A stretch of 47,596 nt of DNA from Woeseiaceae bacterium (GTDB lineage: Bacteria > Pseudomonadota > Gammaproteobacteria > Steroidobacterales > Woeseiaceae). Where the stretch lies: the NCBI GenBank assembly GCA_028289545.1, contig JANQPG010000015.1, forward strand, positions 1 to 47,596, given 5' to 3'. The notes below the pieces were generated by a model. The model made no database searches. It was not told the origin of the DNA and saw only the letters and a program-made list of their open reading frames with translations. Below are positions 1 through 7,970 of this stretch, one piece after another; the stretch's first letter is position 1; every line of letters begins with the position of its first letter. Made by a program: the position numbers and the translations under genes.

Positions 1-1050
1 GGCCAGGACTTTGCTGCCTTCGCGAAGTGATGACTGTCCGACGACGACCACTTCTTCGTTGTCGTCGAGGCCGTTCAGCACCTCTATGCGTCCGTTGGCG
101 CGGACGCCGGTTTCGATAATGCGTTTACTGACTTCATCGCCTGCGACGACGTAGACCGACAGTTCGTTGTCCTCGACGACAACCGCTTCGGCCGGAATGA
201 TGATGACGTCTTCGTGCTTTTCGTAAGCAATAGTGAAGCGGGCAAACATGCCCGGCGCCAGTTCACCGGCTGCGTTGTCGATCAATGCCGTGGCGCGGAA
301 CGTGCCGTTGCGCGTGTCGATCGTCGGGCTGATACGCGCAATTCTGGCGGCGAAGCGCTGGTCCTCCATGGAATCGACCGCCAGCGTTGCCGTGTGTCCG
401 GCCTCGAATTTGGCGAGTTCCGTCTGCGGTATCATGAGGTGCGCCAGCAGTTCGCGCGTGTCGGTGATACGGAACATGACCTGGTTCATGGCGACGTTTT
501 CGCCCAGCTTGACGTCGCGCGAGGAAACGACACCGCTGATCGGCGCGCGCACCGACGAGTACTGGTAATCCAGAAGAGCGAGTCTGTACGTCGCCGCCAG
601 CGCTTCCAGGTCATATCGGGTGTCTTCGTAGCTCGCCGAGCTGACGAGATTGCGGGCGTGCAGATCACCCAGCCGCTCGTATTCGTTCTGAATCTTTTCC
701 AGATTGGCCTTGGCCGACAACATTTTCAGGCGCAGCCGCTCGCCGTCCAGGCGAGCCAGCACGTCGCCTTCGCGAACCCGGTCGCCTTCCTCGACGAGGA
801 TTTCGACGACGTCGCCCGGGACCTTGGCGAGCACCGGTGCATCGGCGTCACTCGCAATGGTGCTCGTGGCTTCGTAGGTTGCGAAGATATCGCCGCGGTA
901 CACCATTGCGGTTTCCACGGGGACGGGGGCGCTGGCCTCCGCTTCCGCGGTGTCGGCCGTTGCGCTTGCCTCGCCCACGCTGCAGCCGGCTAGAGTCAGG
1001 CTCGTTATGGCGAGAGTGAGTGGCAGGGCAACGAGACGAATCGTGTGCAT
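1..1050 (-). CDS. RND efflux periplasmic adaptor (HlyD/MFP family) lipoprotein, C-terminus cut by window edge
   Basis: The minus frame is open from an ATG at 1050 to the left edge with no stop, so about 350 codons are visible and the C-terminal end is missing. The N-terminus is a lipoprotein signal with lipobox LAGC (Cys23). An acidic/alanine linker follows, then a biotinyl-lipoyl-like half (VPGDVVEILVEEGDRV, about residues 68-83), an alpha-helical hairpin (about 95-150), the second lipoyl half (APISGVVSSRDVKLGE) and beta-barrel and membrane-proximal segments. This is the order expected for adaptors that bridge an RND pump and a TolC-type channel. The pump gene is presumably beyond the edge. 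It has its own promoter and candidate operator at 1082-1117, so it belongs to a different operon from the pump at 1382-4546. Substrate unknown. Confidence 0.93.
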   Translation of the reverse strand, partial: MHTIRLVALPLTLAITSLTLAGCSVGEASATADTAEAEASAPVPVETAMVYRGDIFATYEATSTIASDADAPVLAKVPGDVVEILVEEGDRVREGDVLARLDGERLRLKMLSAKANLEKIQNEYERLGDLHARNLVSSASYEDTRYDLEALAATYRLALLDYQYSSVRAPISGVVSSRDVKLGENVAMNQVMFRITDTRELLAHLMIPQTELAKFEAGHTATLAVDSMEDQRFAARIARISPTIDTRNGTFRATALIDNAAGELAPGMFARFTIAYEKHEDVIIIPAEAVVVEDNELSVYVVAGDEVSKRIIETGVRANGRIEVLNGLDDNEEVVVVGQSSLREGSKVLA

Positions 1051-1081
1051 GGCAAAAAATCCGGTCAAGGTAAGTTGGTGT

Positions 1082-1117
1082 TGTAGTGAAGTATAACACT
1101 ACACATGTATAACGCAA
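1082..1117 (-). promoter_or_regulatory. Promoter with overlapping 22-bp inverted repeat upstream of the first RND adaptor
   Basis: Reading the minus strand, TTGCGT (1117-1112), a 16-base spacer and TATACT (1095-1090) form a good sigma-70 promoter. Transcription would begin about 33 bases before the adaptor ATG. A perfect 7-bp inverted repeat TGTAGTG-N8-CACTACA (1082-1103) covers the -10 box. A second near-palindrome centred on ACATGT (about 1101-1110) lies in the spacer. GTATAAC also occurs twice, 16 bases apart. This layout is typical of a repressor operator (TetR, MarR or PadR type). No regulator gene for it is visible in the window. Confidence 0.6.
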
Positions 1118-1337
1118 TCTCTGCGTACTTTTCTAATTAAATCAACAGCTTGATATCAGGACTAACGGGTGCTTCACGAATACAGGAGACCCGTCAGGCC
1201 AAAACGACGTGTTGTGCCCAATCCTGGCCTGACGCTTTCCGGTGGCCAGTGTCGTCGTCCTCTACGCTTAGATGCGCCCGACGCACATTTGGATGCGCCG
1301 GGGGCCCAGTTTTTTGCGACGGTGCTGGGCAGGACGA

Positions 1338-1364
1338 CGAACGGCCGGGAATCCCGGCCGTTCG
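1338..1364 (-). terminator. Strong hairpin after the RND pump gene
   Basis: CGAACGGCCGGG (1338-1349), loop AAT and CCCGGCCGTTCG (1353-1364) form a perfect 12-bp stem, 18 bases beyond the pump stop codon. There is no T-run on the minus side, so it may be an RNA 3'-end stabilising hairpin or a Rho-assisted stop rather than a canonical intrinsic terminator. The rest of 1051-1381 holds only this hairpin and the promoter at 1082-1117; I see no gene there. Confidence 0.5.
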
Positions 1365-1381
1365 CTCGGCGTCAGGTTGCC

Positions 1382-4300
1382 CTAAGCCTGCGGTGAGGGT
1401 TCGGCGTCCTCGCGCCCGAGACGCCGGGCTCGGTACTCGGCGAGCCAGCTTGCGGCATTGGCCTGCACGAGGAGCAGGCTGGGGGTCAGGAACAGGGTCA
1501 GAATCGTCGCAAAGACGAGTCCGCCCGCCACGGAGGACGCAAGCTGTGTCCACCATTGTGAACTCGGCGCGCCGACCGATACCTCGCGAGCAACGAGATC
1601 GATGTTGACGCCGAACACCATGGGCATGAGGCCAATAACCGTCGTCACCGTGGTCAGCAGCACCGGCCGCAGGCGTATCGCACAGGTGCGCAGTATGGCC
1701 GTAAACGCCTTCTCGCCACGACTCCTCAGTACGTTGTAGGAATCGATGAAAACGATGTTGTTGTTGACGACGATACCCGCCAGCGTAATGACACCGACGC
1801 TCGACATGATCACACCGAACGGTTTGCCCATGGCGAGGTGACCCAGCAGCACGCCGCCGGTCGAAAACACCACGGCGGTCAGTATGAGCGCGGCCTGATA
1901 GATGCTGTTGAACTGCGTGACAAGGATAATGGCCATGATGGCAAGCGCCATGAGCATGGCGCGTTGCAAGAACGCCATATCTTCGGCCTGATCCTCGGCG
2001 CTGCCGCGAAACGCACCGCTGACGCGCGGGTCGAACTGCACCTCCGACATCATCTCCTGAAGCTCGGCAACCACTTCTGATTCGAGATAGCCGGGCGTAA
2101 TGTCGGCGTCGATATACATCGTGCGGTGCATGTCCGTGCGCGTGATCGTACTGACTTTCTGCGCGGGTACGCGCTCCACGAACGTGCTGATCGGCACGAG
2201 GCCGTCCGACGTGGGTATGCGCAACTCGTCGATTTGCGTCAGGCTGCGGCTTTCAGCCGGGTAGCGGACGCGAATGTCGATTTCGTCGTCGCTGTCGTCG
2301 GGCCGGTATTCACCGATCTTGATGCCGTTGGTGACCAGCTGAACCATCGCGCCGACGAGCGAAACGTCGGCGCCGAAACGAGCCGCTTCGGCACGGTCGA
2401 CCTTGATTTGCCACTCGATGCCGGGCAGCGGTCGGCTGTCCTCAACGTTGATCAGGCCGGGATGGCGATCCATGACGCCGCGCGCGTCCCGTATCGACTG
2501 CTCCAGTGCGGATTGCGAGCGCGACGAGAACTCGAAGTGCACCGGCTTGCCTTGCTGCGGACCCATATCGGGCTTGCGGGCCTCGATACCGATACCGACG
2601 AGGTCGGCGGTGGCTTCGCGGACCTCCGCGAGTATGACGTCGGCCTTTTCGCGCTCATCCCAGTCTTCGAGATTGAGCGTCAGCGTGCCGATCAGATCTT
2701 CGCCGCCGCTGTTGGCGCCTTGTCCGCCGCCACCGGTTTTGGCGTACACGGTCTTGATGCCGCCGATAGCCAGCACGCGCTCCTCGACCTGCCGCACGAG
2801 ACGGTCTTTTTCGTCGGTCGACAGGTCGCCGCGAGCGCGGATGTCGACCATGGCGAACGGCGGTTCGACCTCGGGGAAATACTCGACGCCGCGGCCGACC
2901 GCGGAAAACGCCACGTAGATGGCGATCAACAGCCCCGTGACGGCAGCGACGTTGCGCAGCGGGTGTTTTAGCGAGCGCTTCAGAAACTGAATATAGCGGC
3001 CCGTCAAACCGGTCACCGTATCGAGATCTCCGGTCTCCGCCGCCGCGAGATTGCGCCGCGCCTCCGCTGAGTTGGCGCCCGTCCGGCCGAATATCGAACC
3101 CAGGGTCGGGACGAACAAGAGCGCCATCAAGAGCGAGGCCGACAGCACGGCAATCAGAGTGATCGGCAGGTACTTCATGAACTCGCCCGACATGCCGGGC
3201 CACAGCGCCAGCGGCACGAACGCGGCAACCGTCGTACAGGTCGAGGCAATGATGGGCCAGGACATGCGGATGGCGGCGCGAGAATAGGCCGCATAGCGCG
3301 ATTCGCCTTCGGCCATTCGTCGGTCCGCCATTTCGGTCACGACAATGGCGCCGTCGACGAGCATGCCCACGGCCATGATCATCGCAAACAGCACCATCAT
3401 GTTGATCGTAATGCCGAAAGAGCCGATCAGGAGGATGCCCAGCAGGAAGCTGCCGGGGATGGCCACGCCGACGAGCAGCGCCGAGCGGAAGCCCAGGATG
3501 CCGATGATGACGATGAACACGAGCAACACGGCCGCCAGCACGCTGTTCTGCAGCTCGGTAAGCATGTCGCGGACATCGTCGGACTTGTCCCGCGACGCAA
3601 TGATGTCGATTTCGGCCGGCCAGTAGGCGCGTTCGACCTCGATGAGCGCCATGACTTCCTCGATCGTATCGATGACGTTGGCGCCCGTGCGCTGCACGAC
3701 CTCGATCGCCAGCGCGGGCTTACCGTTCAGGCGCGCATAGCTTTCGGCGTCCTTGTAGGTCCGCTTGACCGTGGCGATGTCCTTGAAGTGAATGACCCGG
3801 TCGCCGACCGCCTTGATGGGCATATCGAGTACGTCGGCGGCGCTTTCGAACACGCCGGGCACCTTGACCGGAAAACGGCCCTCCGATGACTGCAGCGCGC
3901 CCGCCGCGACCAGCCGGTTGTTGCGGCTGATGAAGTCGACAATCTGGCCCTGGTCCAGGCCGTAGCTCTCCATGGCGAGCGGGTCGACCACGACTTCCAT
4001 GAGTTCCTCACGCACGCCGACCAGGTTGACCTCAAGCACGCCGTTCAGGCCCTCGATCTTCTCCTCGAGGTCCTTGGCAATGGTTGTCAGCGCGCGCTCC
4101 GAGACGCTGCCCGCCAGGTTCAGAACGAGCATGGGGTCGAAGCGGCTGAATTTGACCTCGTTGACGGTCGGTTCTTCGGTCTCGCCCGGCAGTTTTGCCT
4201 TCGCCATGTCGACCTTGGCGCGCACGTCCTGTAGCGCTTTGTCGGTATCGACGCCGGCAAAGAACTCGAGCGTCACGTTGGCGCCACCCTCGTACGCGCT

Positions 4301-4546
4301 GGCGATCATCTCCTTGATGCCCTCGATCGTGCGCACTTCCTGCTCGAGCGGCCTGACGAGCAGGCGCTCGGAGTCTTCGGGAGAAATGCCGTCGTGCGTG
4401 ACGCTGACATAGATGTAGGGGATCTCGATGTCCGGCTCGGCTTCTTTCGGGATCGTAAAATAGGCGACGACACCCGCCACCAGAATCGTGACGAGCGACA
4501 GCATGACGGTGCGCGACCGCGACATGCCCGCTTCGATGACACTCAT
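1382..4546 (-). CDS. RND-family efflux pump inner-membrane permease (AcrB/HAE1-like)
   Basis: This is a 1054-residue protein, the usual size for RND pumps. An N-terminal transmembrane helix is followed by a large periplasmic loop, a TM2-6 block, a second periplasmic loop and a TM8-12 block. TM4 carries GMLVDGAIVV (near residue 397), with one Asp where AcrB has Asp-Asp. TM10 carries GIVVNNNIVF (near 925), with Asn where AcrB has its proton-relay Lys; this is seen in several RND subfamilies. It is the third gene of padR-adaptor-pump. Its ATG lies 2 bases after the adaptor stop, and GAGGAG in the adaptor's end serves as ribosome site. It probably exports hydrophobic or amphiphilic compounds using the proton gradient with the adaptor at 4549-5721. 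Substrate is not deducible. Confidence 0.95.
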   Translation of the reverse strand: MSVIEAGMSRSRTVMLSLVTILVAGVVAYFTIPKEAEPDIEIPYIYVSVTHDGISPEDSERLLVRPLEQEVRTIEGIKEMIASAYEGGANVTLEFFAGVDTDKALQDVRAKVDMAKAKLPGETEEPTVNEVKFSRFDPMLVLNLAGSVSERALTTIAKDLEEKIEGLNGVLEVNLVGVREELMEVVVDPLAMESYGLDQGQIVDFISRNNRLVAAGALQSSEGRFPVKVPGVFESAADVLDMPIKAVGDRVIHFKDIATVKRTYKDAESYARLNGKPALAIEVVQRTGANVIDTIEEVMALIEVERAYWPAEIDIIASRDKSDDVRDMLTELQNSVLAAVLLVFIVIIGILGFRSALLVGVAIPGSFLLGILLIGSFGITINMMVLFAMIMAVGMLVDGAIVVTEMADRRMAEGESRYAAYSRAAIRMSWPIIASTCTTVAAFVPLALWPGMSGEFMKYLPITLIAVLSASLLMALLFVPTLGSIFGRTGANSAEARRNLAAAETGDLDTVTGLTGRYIQFLKRSLKHPLRNVAAVTGLLIAIYVAFSAVGRGVEYFPEVEPPFAMVDIRARGDLSTDEKDRLVRQVEERVLAIGGIKTVYAKTGGGGQGANSGGEDLIGTLTLNLEDWDEREKADVILAEVREATADLVGIGIEARKPDMGPQQGKPVHFEFSSRSQSALEQSIRDARGVMDRHPGLINVEDSRPLPGIEWQIKVDRAEAARFGADVSLVGAMVQLVTNGIKIGEYRPDDSDDEIDIRVRYPAESRSLTQIDELRIPTSDGLVPISTFVERVPAQKVSTITRTDMHRTMYIDADITPGYLESEVVAELQEMMSEVQFDPRVSGAFRGSAEDQAEDMAFLQRAMLMALAIMAIILVTQFNSIYQAALILTAVVFSTGGVLLGHLAMGKPFGVIMSSVGVITLAGIVVNNNIVFIDSYNVLRSRGEKAFTAILRTCAIRLRPVLLTTVTTVIGLMPMVFGVNIDLVAREVSVGAPSSQWWTQLASSVAGGLVFATILTLFLTPSLLLVQANAASWLAEYRARRLGREDAEPSPQA

Positions 4547-4548
4547 TG

Positions 4549-5721
4549 CTACGGCTCCTCGTCCGATTCAGGCCGGTTCGATTCAGGCCGGTTCGAGCCG
4601 GGCGCGTTCGACTTGATTGCCACCGCCGTGTCGGAATCGGACTCGGGTACGGCGTCGACGATCGAGCCGTCCGCCACAAAACCCTGTCCGACCGTAATCA
4701 GCGTGGCGGAAGCCGGCAGCCCCGCCACCCAGACGCCGTCAGACGAGGTCATGGCGATGTCCGCGACAATGAAGTCCACCTTGTTGTTCTCGTCGACGAT
4801 CTTGACGCCGACGTTGCCGGCGTCGTCGAGGGTCAGAAGCGACGGCGAAATTCGGTGCGCGAGTATGGTTTCGGCGGGAATCCGAAGTTCGGCCGTGCCG
4901 CCGGCGCGCAGCGCGCCGTCACGATTGTCGACTTCGAGCTCAACCGCAAAAGTGCGGGTCGACTCGTCGGCGACCGGCGCCACGTAGCGGATCCGGCCGC
5001 GGACCGTTTCTCCGGTCGCAAGGTGTGCCTCCGCCGTATCGCCGGGCTGCACGTACCGCGCATCGTACTCGGACAGGTTGGCGCTGACGACGATGCGGCG
5101 GTTGTCGACGTAGGTGGCCACGGGATCGCCGCGGCTCACAAAATCGCCGATTTCCACCATGCGCGCCTGCAGCGCGCCGTCGAACGGTGCGCGGATTGCG
5201 GCGTATTCGAGGTCGAGTTCAGCACGCACGAGTTCGGCGCGCGCCGATTCCAGCAGCGCCTCCGCCTCCTTGAGCTGAGCTTCCGACACGTAGCTCGACG
5301 ACTTGAGTTCGCTGCGTGCTTCGTACTCGACTTCCCGCTGTTTGAGCGTGGCCCGTGCTTCGGCAAGCCGTGCCGCGCGGTCACGCTCGTCGAGGCGCAC
5401 CACGAGGTCGCCGTCGTCAGCGCTTTCGCCGCGGGCGATGCCGATCGCAGCCACGCGTCCGTCGGTTTCCGCCGCCAGCGTAACGATGCGCGCCGGCTCG
5501 GTTTTGCCGTTGATCACAATGGTTCGCTGCACCTCTTCCGCGCTCTGTGTGACGACGCGAACGCTGCTGCGCTGCGGTTCGGCGGTGTCGGCGGCCGCTG
5601 TTGCGGTCGCGGTGTCCGGTTCTTCTGCTCCCTGACCCGACAACAGCCAGAGTACTACCAGTACTGCAATACCCGCTGACAGTAGCCAGGATTGCTGTCG
5701 CTTCAAAAATGCCCAACTCAT
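4549..5721 (-). CDS. RND efflux periplasmic adaptor (HlyD/MFP family)
   Basis: This is a 390-residue adaptor with an N-terminal membrane anchor (residues about 10-28, ending LLSGQG) rather than a lipobox. The order is Ala/Thr-rich linker, lipoyl half (VAAIGIARGESADDGDL), helical hairpin rich in Glu/Ala/Arg, second lipoyl half (IRAPFDGALQARMVEIGD), and beta-barrel and membrane-proximal domains. It sits 27 bases after padR and 2 bases before the pump, so the three are cotranscribed. Its C-terminal tail contains a short duplication (see the repeat at 4565-4609). It should connect the pump to a TolC-like channel encoded elsewhere. Confidence 0.93.
   Translation of the reverse strand: MSWAFLKRQQSWLLSAGIAVLVVLWLLSGQGAEEPDTATATAAADTAEPQRSSVRVVTQSAEEVQRTIVINGKTEPARIVTLAAETDGRVAAIGIARGESADDGDLVVRLDERDRAARLAEARATLKQREVEYEARSELKSSSYVSEAQLKEAEALLESARAELVRAELDLEYAAIRAPFDGALQARMVEIGDFVSRGDPVATYVDNRRIVVSANLSEYDARYVQPGDTAEAHLATGETVRGRIRYVAPVADESTRTFAVELEVDNRDGALRAGGTAELRIPAETILAHRISPSLLTLDDAGNVGVKIVDENNKVDFIVADIAMTSSDGVWVAGLPASATLITVGQGFVADGSIVDAVPESDSDTAVAIKSNAPGSNRPESNRPESDEEP
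4565..4609 (-). repeat. 15-bp in-frame tandem repeat in the adaptor C-terminal tail
   Basis: The unit GATTCAGGCCGGTTC occurs twice head to tail (4565-4579, 4580-4594), followed by a degenerate third unit (4595-4609). On the coding strand it gives an SNRPE/SNRPE tail of the adaptor. The unit is a multiple of three, so copy-number change would lengthen or shorten the tail without frameshift. Confidence 0.75.
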
Positions 5722-5748
5722 CTGTTTATGCCCTTGCGATTGTTGGCC

Positions 5749-6309
5749 TCAGCCCGTTGCGGACTGTGCCTTCGTGTTCCCTTGTTCCCCTTCCTCGTGC
5801 AGCAGCGTGTCGCCAAAACGATCGATGTAATCGAGTTTCGTTTTGATCATCGCTTTGCCGAAGCCCAGCACAAATTCATGTCCCGGGGTTCTTTCGTCCG
5901 TACAGGCGCTCTCCAGTTCCTCAAAAAGTGCAAGATAGTTTTCAATCTCGCGTTTGCGGTTCGCGAGCATCGTCCTGATCTGCTCGTTGGTCATCAGGTG
6001 CGAGAAACACACCGTTGCCAGGAATTCCGAGCGCACCTTGTGGCTGGGATTCGGATTGTCGAGCGCCTCGAGCAGCGCGTCGTGACCCGCGGGCGTAATC
6101 CGATACAGCTTTCGGTCCGGTTTGCCCTCCTGGGGAATCGTCTCGCAGCTCACCAGCCCCTCATCCGCGAGTGCCGACAACGCCGGGTAGATCGAACCAA
6201 ATCCCGCCGCAAAAAAGTGCGCAAACGACGATTCGAACGCCTTCTTGAGGTCGTAGCCGGTCGCCGGACCGTGGTCCAGCATGCCTAGGCAGACGGTTTT
6301 TACATCCAT
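5749..6309 (-). CDS. PadR-family transcriptional regulator
   Basis: This is a 186-residue protein. The N-terminal winged helix (about residues 5-80) has the PadR pattern (LGMLDHGPATGYDLKKAF, then GSIYPALSALADEGLV and KLYRITPAGHDALLEAL). A C-terminal helical dimerisation arm follows. I chose ATG 6309 because AGGAAG lies just upstream and the PadR fold begins there; the frame stays open 51 codons further upstream, through the promoter region, with no family features. It is the first gene of padR-adaptor-pump. PadR proteins usually repress their own operon and release DNA on binding the pump's substrate. The palindrome at 6348-6364 fits that. Confidence 0.93.
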   Translation of the reverse strand: MDVKTVCLGMLDHGPATGYDLKKAFESSFAHFFAAGFGSIYPALSALADEGLVSCETIPQEGKPDRKLYRITPAGHDALLEALDNPNPSHKVRSEFLATVCFSHLMTNEQIRTMLANRKREIENYLALFEELESACTDERTPGHEFVLGFGKAMIKTKLDYIDRFGDTLLHEEGEQGNTKAQSATG

Positions 6310-6345
6310 GGAGCTTCCTGCATTGCCCATATATCGGGGCGATGC

Positions 6346-6364
6346 ATTATATTGATTCGATATA
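6346..6364 (-). promoter_or_regulatory. -10 box and overlapping near-palindrome, candidate PadR operator
   Basis: On the minus strand a perfect TATAAT (6351-6346) is overlapped by TATATTGATTCGATATA (6348-6364), a 17-base sequence symmetric except at the centre and one pair. A second small repeat ATCG-GGG-CGAT (6333-6343) lies just downstream. The -35 region is poor. The site is about 37 bases before the padR ATG. Autorepression by PadR is inferred from position and from family habit. Confidence 0.6.
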
Positions 6365-6450
6365 AAAAGTCCACCCGGTCCCGTCACGAGTTCACGTGAC
6401 ACGCTGGCCACTGGCTCAGCAGCGCCGTCGTCGGGCGCCGCCGCGGAAGT

Positions 6451-6470
6451 GGCCGGATACAAGGCCGGCC
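6451..6470 (-). terminator. Hairpin after the FAD-dependent oxidase gene
   Basis: GGCCGG (6451-6456) and CCGGCC (6465-6470) can pair around an 8-base loop, 19 bases beyond the oxidase stop. There is no T-run. It may mark the 3' end of the riboswitch-controlled transcript before the padR promoter. Confidence 0.3.
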
Positions 6471-6488
6471 GAAGGCGGGCGGTGTGCC

Positions 6489-7847
6489 CTAGAGGAAGTA
6501 TTGCGCCAGGAAGGGATTCAGCAGGCGGTTATCAGGGTCGAGCTGGCGGCGAATCTTGTTGAACATGTCGCGCCTTGCGCCGTAGACGTTACGGGCATGG
6601 TCCACCGAAGCCGACCGGGTGAGGTTGAACATGGGCGTGCCGCCCCAGTGCTCGGCGAACTCGGCCAGGTCGATCACGAAGTCCTCCCAGCCCTTTTCCT
6701 GCGTGGACATCGTCTGCAGCGCAATCATGGTTTCGTCGAAAGACGGAGACAGCAGCGCGCTGCTGTCGCGGGCCACGCGGTAGCCGATGGCCGGCAGATC
6801 GCAGCGGTAACCGTGTTCCTCGTAGGTCTGCCGGCAGAAGTCGCGGTACGCCGGAAGAACGACGCCAAAGTCCGTTGCCGGAAAACACCAGGTCGAAAAG
6901 CGAATTTTGCCGGGGCCGATAGCCCGGTACTTGCCCGACTCGGAGGTGGCATTGCTGCCCTGCGCGACGAAACGTGAGTTAACCATGTCGTGCGCCACGG
7001 CGCTGATGCTGTCGATCAGCCCAAAGCGCATGCCGCGAATCGGCACAACCTTGTGCAGGGAGCTGCACACTCTGGGCAGGACCGTGCTTTCACCCCAGTC
7101 TTTGATCGCCCATAACGCCTTGATGCCTTTACTGTCTTTCGATGAAAAGCGACGTATGTCGAGGTAGGCGCGGTCCTTGTGCGGCATCAGGTAGAACTGA
7201 AGACCCACCGCCGAGTCAGCGAGCGCCCCCGCGGCGTTCGCGAAGTCGTCGATCGTGACCCGACGATGATCGGCGTGAAACACGGTTGCGGGCCGAATTT
7301 TGAGCGTTGCCTCGACAACGACTCCCAGTAGCCCGTAGCTCATCCTCACGGCGCCGAGCAGGTTTTTCTGCTCGGGCGTGACGTTGAGTACGCGGCCGTT
7401 GGACAGCGCCAGTTTGATGCTCGATACGTGGCTCGACAGGTACGCACCGCTGTCGCCGATACTGGGCCCGAAGCAGGGCGCCGAGACGGCGCCGCCGAGG
7501 CTTCGCCCGACAACCTCGTGCGAGCCGACCAGCTCGAGCCCGTCCTCGGCGAGCACCCGGTTTAGCGTATCCAGCCGCACCCCGGAATTTGCCGTGACGG
7601 TCATGGCCGAGTGGTCGATGTTGACGATGCGGTTCAGCCGGGCCGTGCTGATCGTCGTGCCCATGGAGCTCGTATGGCAATCGGTCGCCGCGGAGCGCGC
7701 GCCGCAGGGACGCAGCGGTTTGGCGTAGCGGCTGCCGGGGTCGAGTAGCGTCAGAAGCTCCTGCAGTGACGCGGGCTCCGAGGCATGCGCCTCTCGCGAC
7801 GGCAAGTGCTGAAAACGTCCGGTTTCGCGCAGGCGAGCTGGGGTCAT
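6489..7847 (-). CDS. FAD-binding oxidoreductase of the sugar-1,4-lactone oxidase (ALO/GULO) type
   Basis: This is a 452-residue protein. A PCMH-type FAD_binding_4 domain covers about residues 25-200 (TVTANSGVRLDTLNRVL, then SLGGAVSAPCFG, and GLLGVVVEATLKI). The C-terminal half is ALO-like, with EHWGGTPMFNL near residue 405 and a terminal LDPDNRLLNPFLAQYFL resembling the family's DP..R.LN ending. Family members oxidise aldonolactones or alditols with FAD and O2 or another acceptor. The usual GSGHS segment, whose His carries covalent FAD in many members, reads GARSA here, so any FAD is probably non-covalent. GGAG lies 7 bases before the ATG. It is a single-gene transcript whose long leader carries a c-di-GMP-I riboswitch (7955-8068). 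Substrate unknown. Confidence 0.88.
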   Translation of the reverse strand: MTPARLRETGRFQHLPSREAHASEPASLQELLTLLDPGSRYAKPLRPCGARSAATDCHTSSMGTTISTARLNRIVNIDHSAMTVTANSGVRLDTLNRVLAEDGLELVGSHEVVGRSLGGAVSAPCFGPSIGDSGAYLSSHVSSIKLALSNGRVLNVTPEQKNLLGAVRMSYGLLGVVVEATLKIRPATVFHADHRRVTIDDFANAAGALADSAVGLQFYLMPHKDRAYLDIRRFSSKDSKGIKALWAIKDWGESTVLPRVCSSLHKVVPIRGMRFGLIDSISAVAHDMVNSRFVAQGSNATSESGKYRAIGPGKIRFSTWCFPATDFGVVLPAYRDFCRQTYEEHGYRCDLPAIGYRVARDSSALLSPSFDETMIALQTMSTQEKGWEDFVIDLAEFAEHWGGTPMFNLTRSASVDHARNVYGARRDMFNKIRRQLDPDNRLLNPFLAQYFL

Positions 7848-7900
7848 TCGGGTCTCCGGTGAGAGTCTCGTTGATCACGACGCTCGCCAAAGACACTGAA

Positions 7901-7970
7901 GGCTAAAAAAGCCGTAGCTGCCGGGCATTGGGGGCTGCGGGATTCCGCAGCGTTCACTGGTCTGGCAGCT
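7901..7970 (-). terminator. Riboswitch expression platform: competing hairpins and T6
   Basis: On the minus strand the aptamer's 3' end contains AGCTGCC (7970-7964). Its exact complement GGCAGCT follows at 7922-7916, just before CGGC and TTTTTT (7910-7905). Between them is a stable hairpin, GCTGCGG/CCGCAGC (7951-7934). A small hairpin GCCcG...CGGC directly abuts the T-run. Pairing of the two 7-mers would break the aptamer's 3' side and also alter the hairpin before the T-run. The ON/OFF sense cannot be settled by eye. The oxidase ATG is 58 bases after the T-run. Confidence 0.65.

Noticed and set aside
4546..5679. Plus-strand open frame of 377 codons
   Set aside because: Antisense to the RND adaptor; no recognisable protein pattern.
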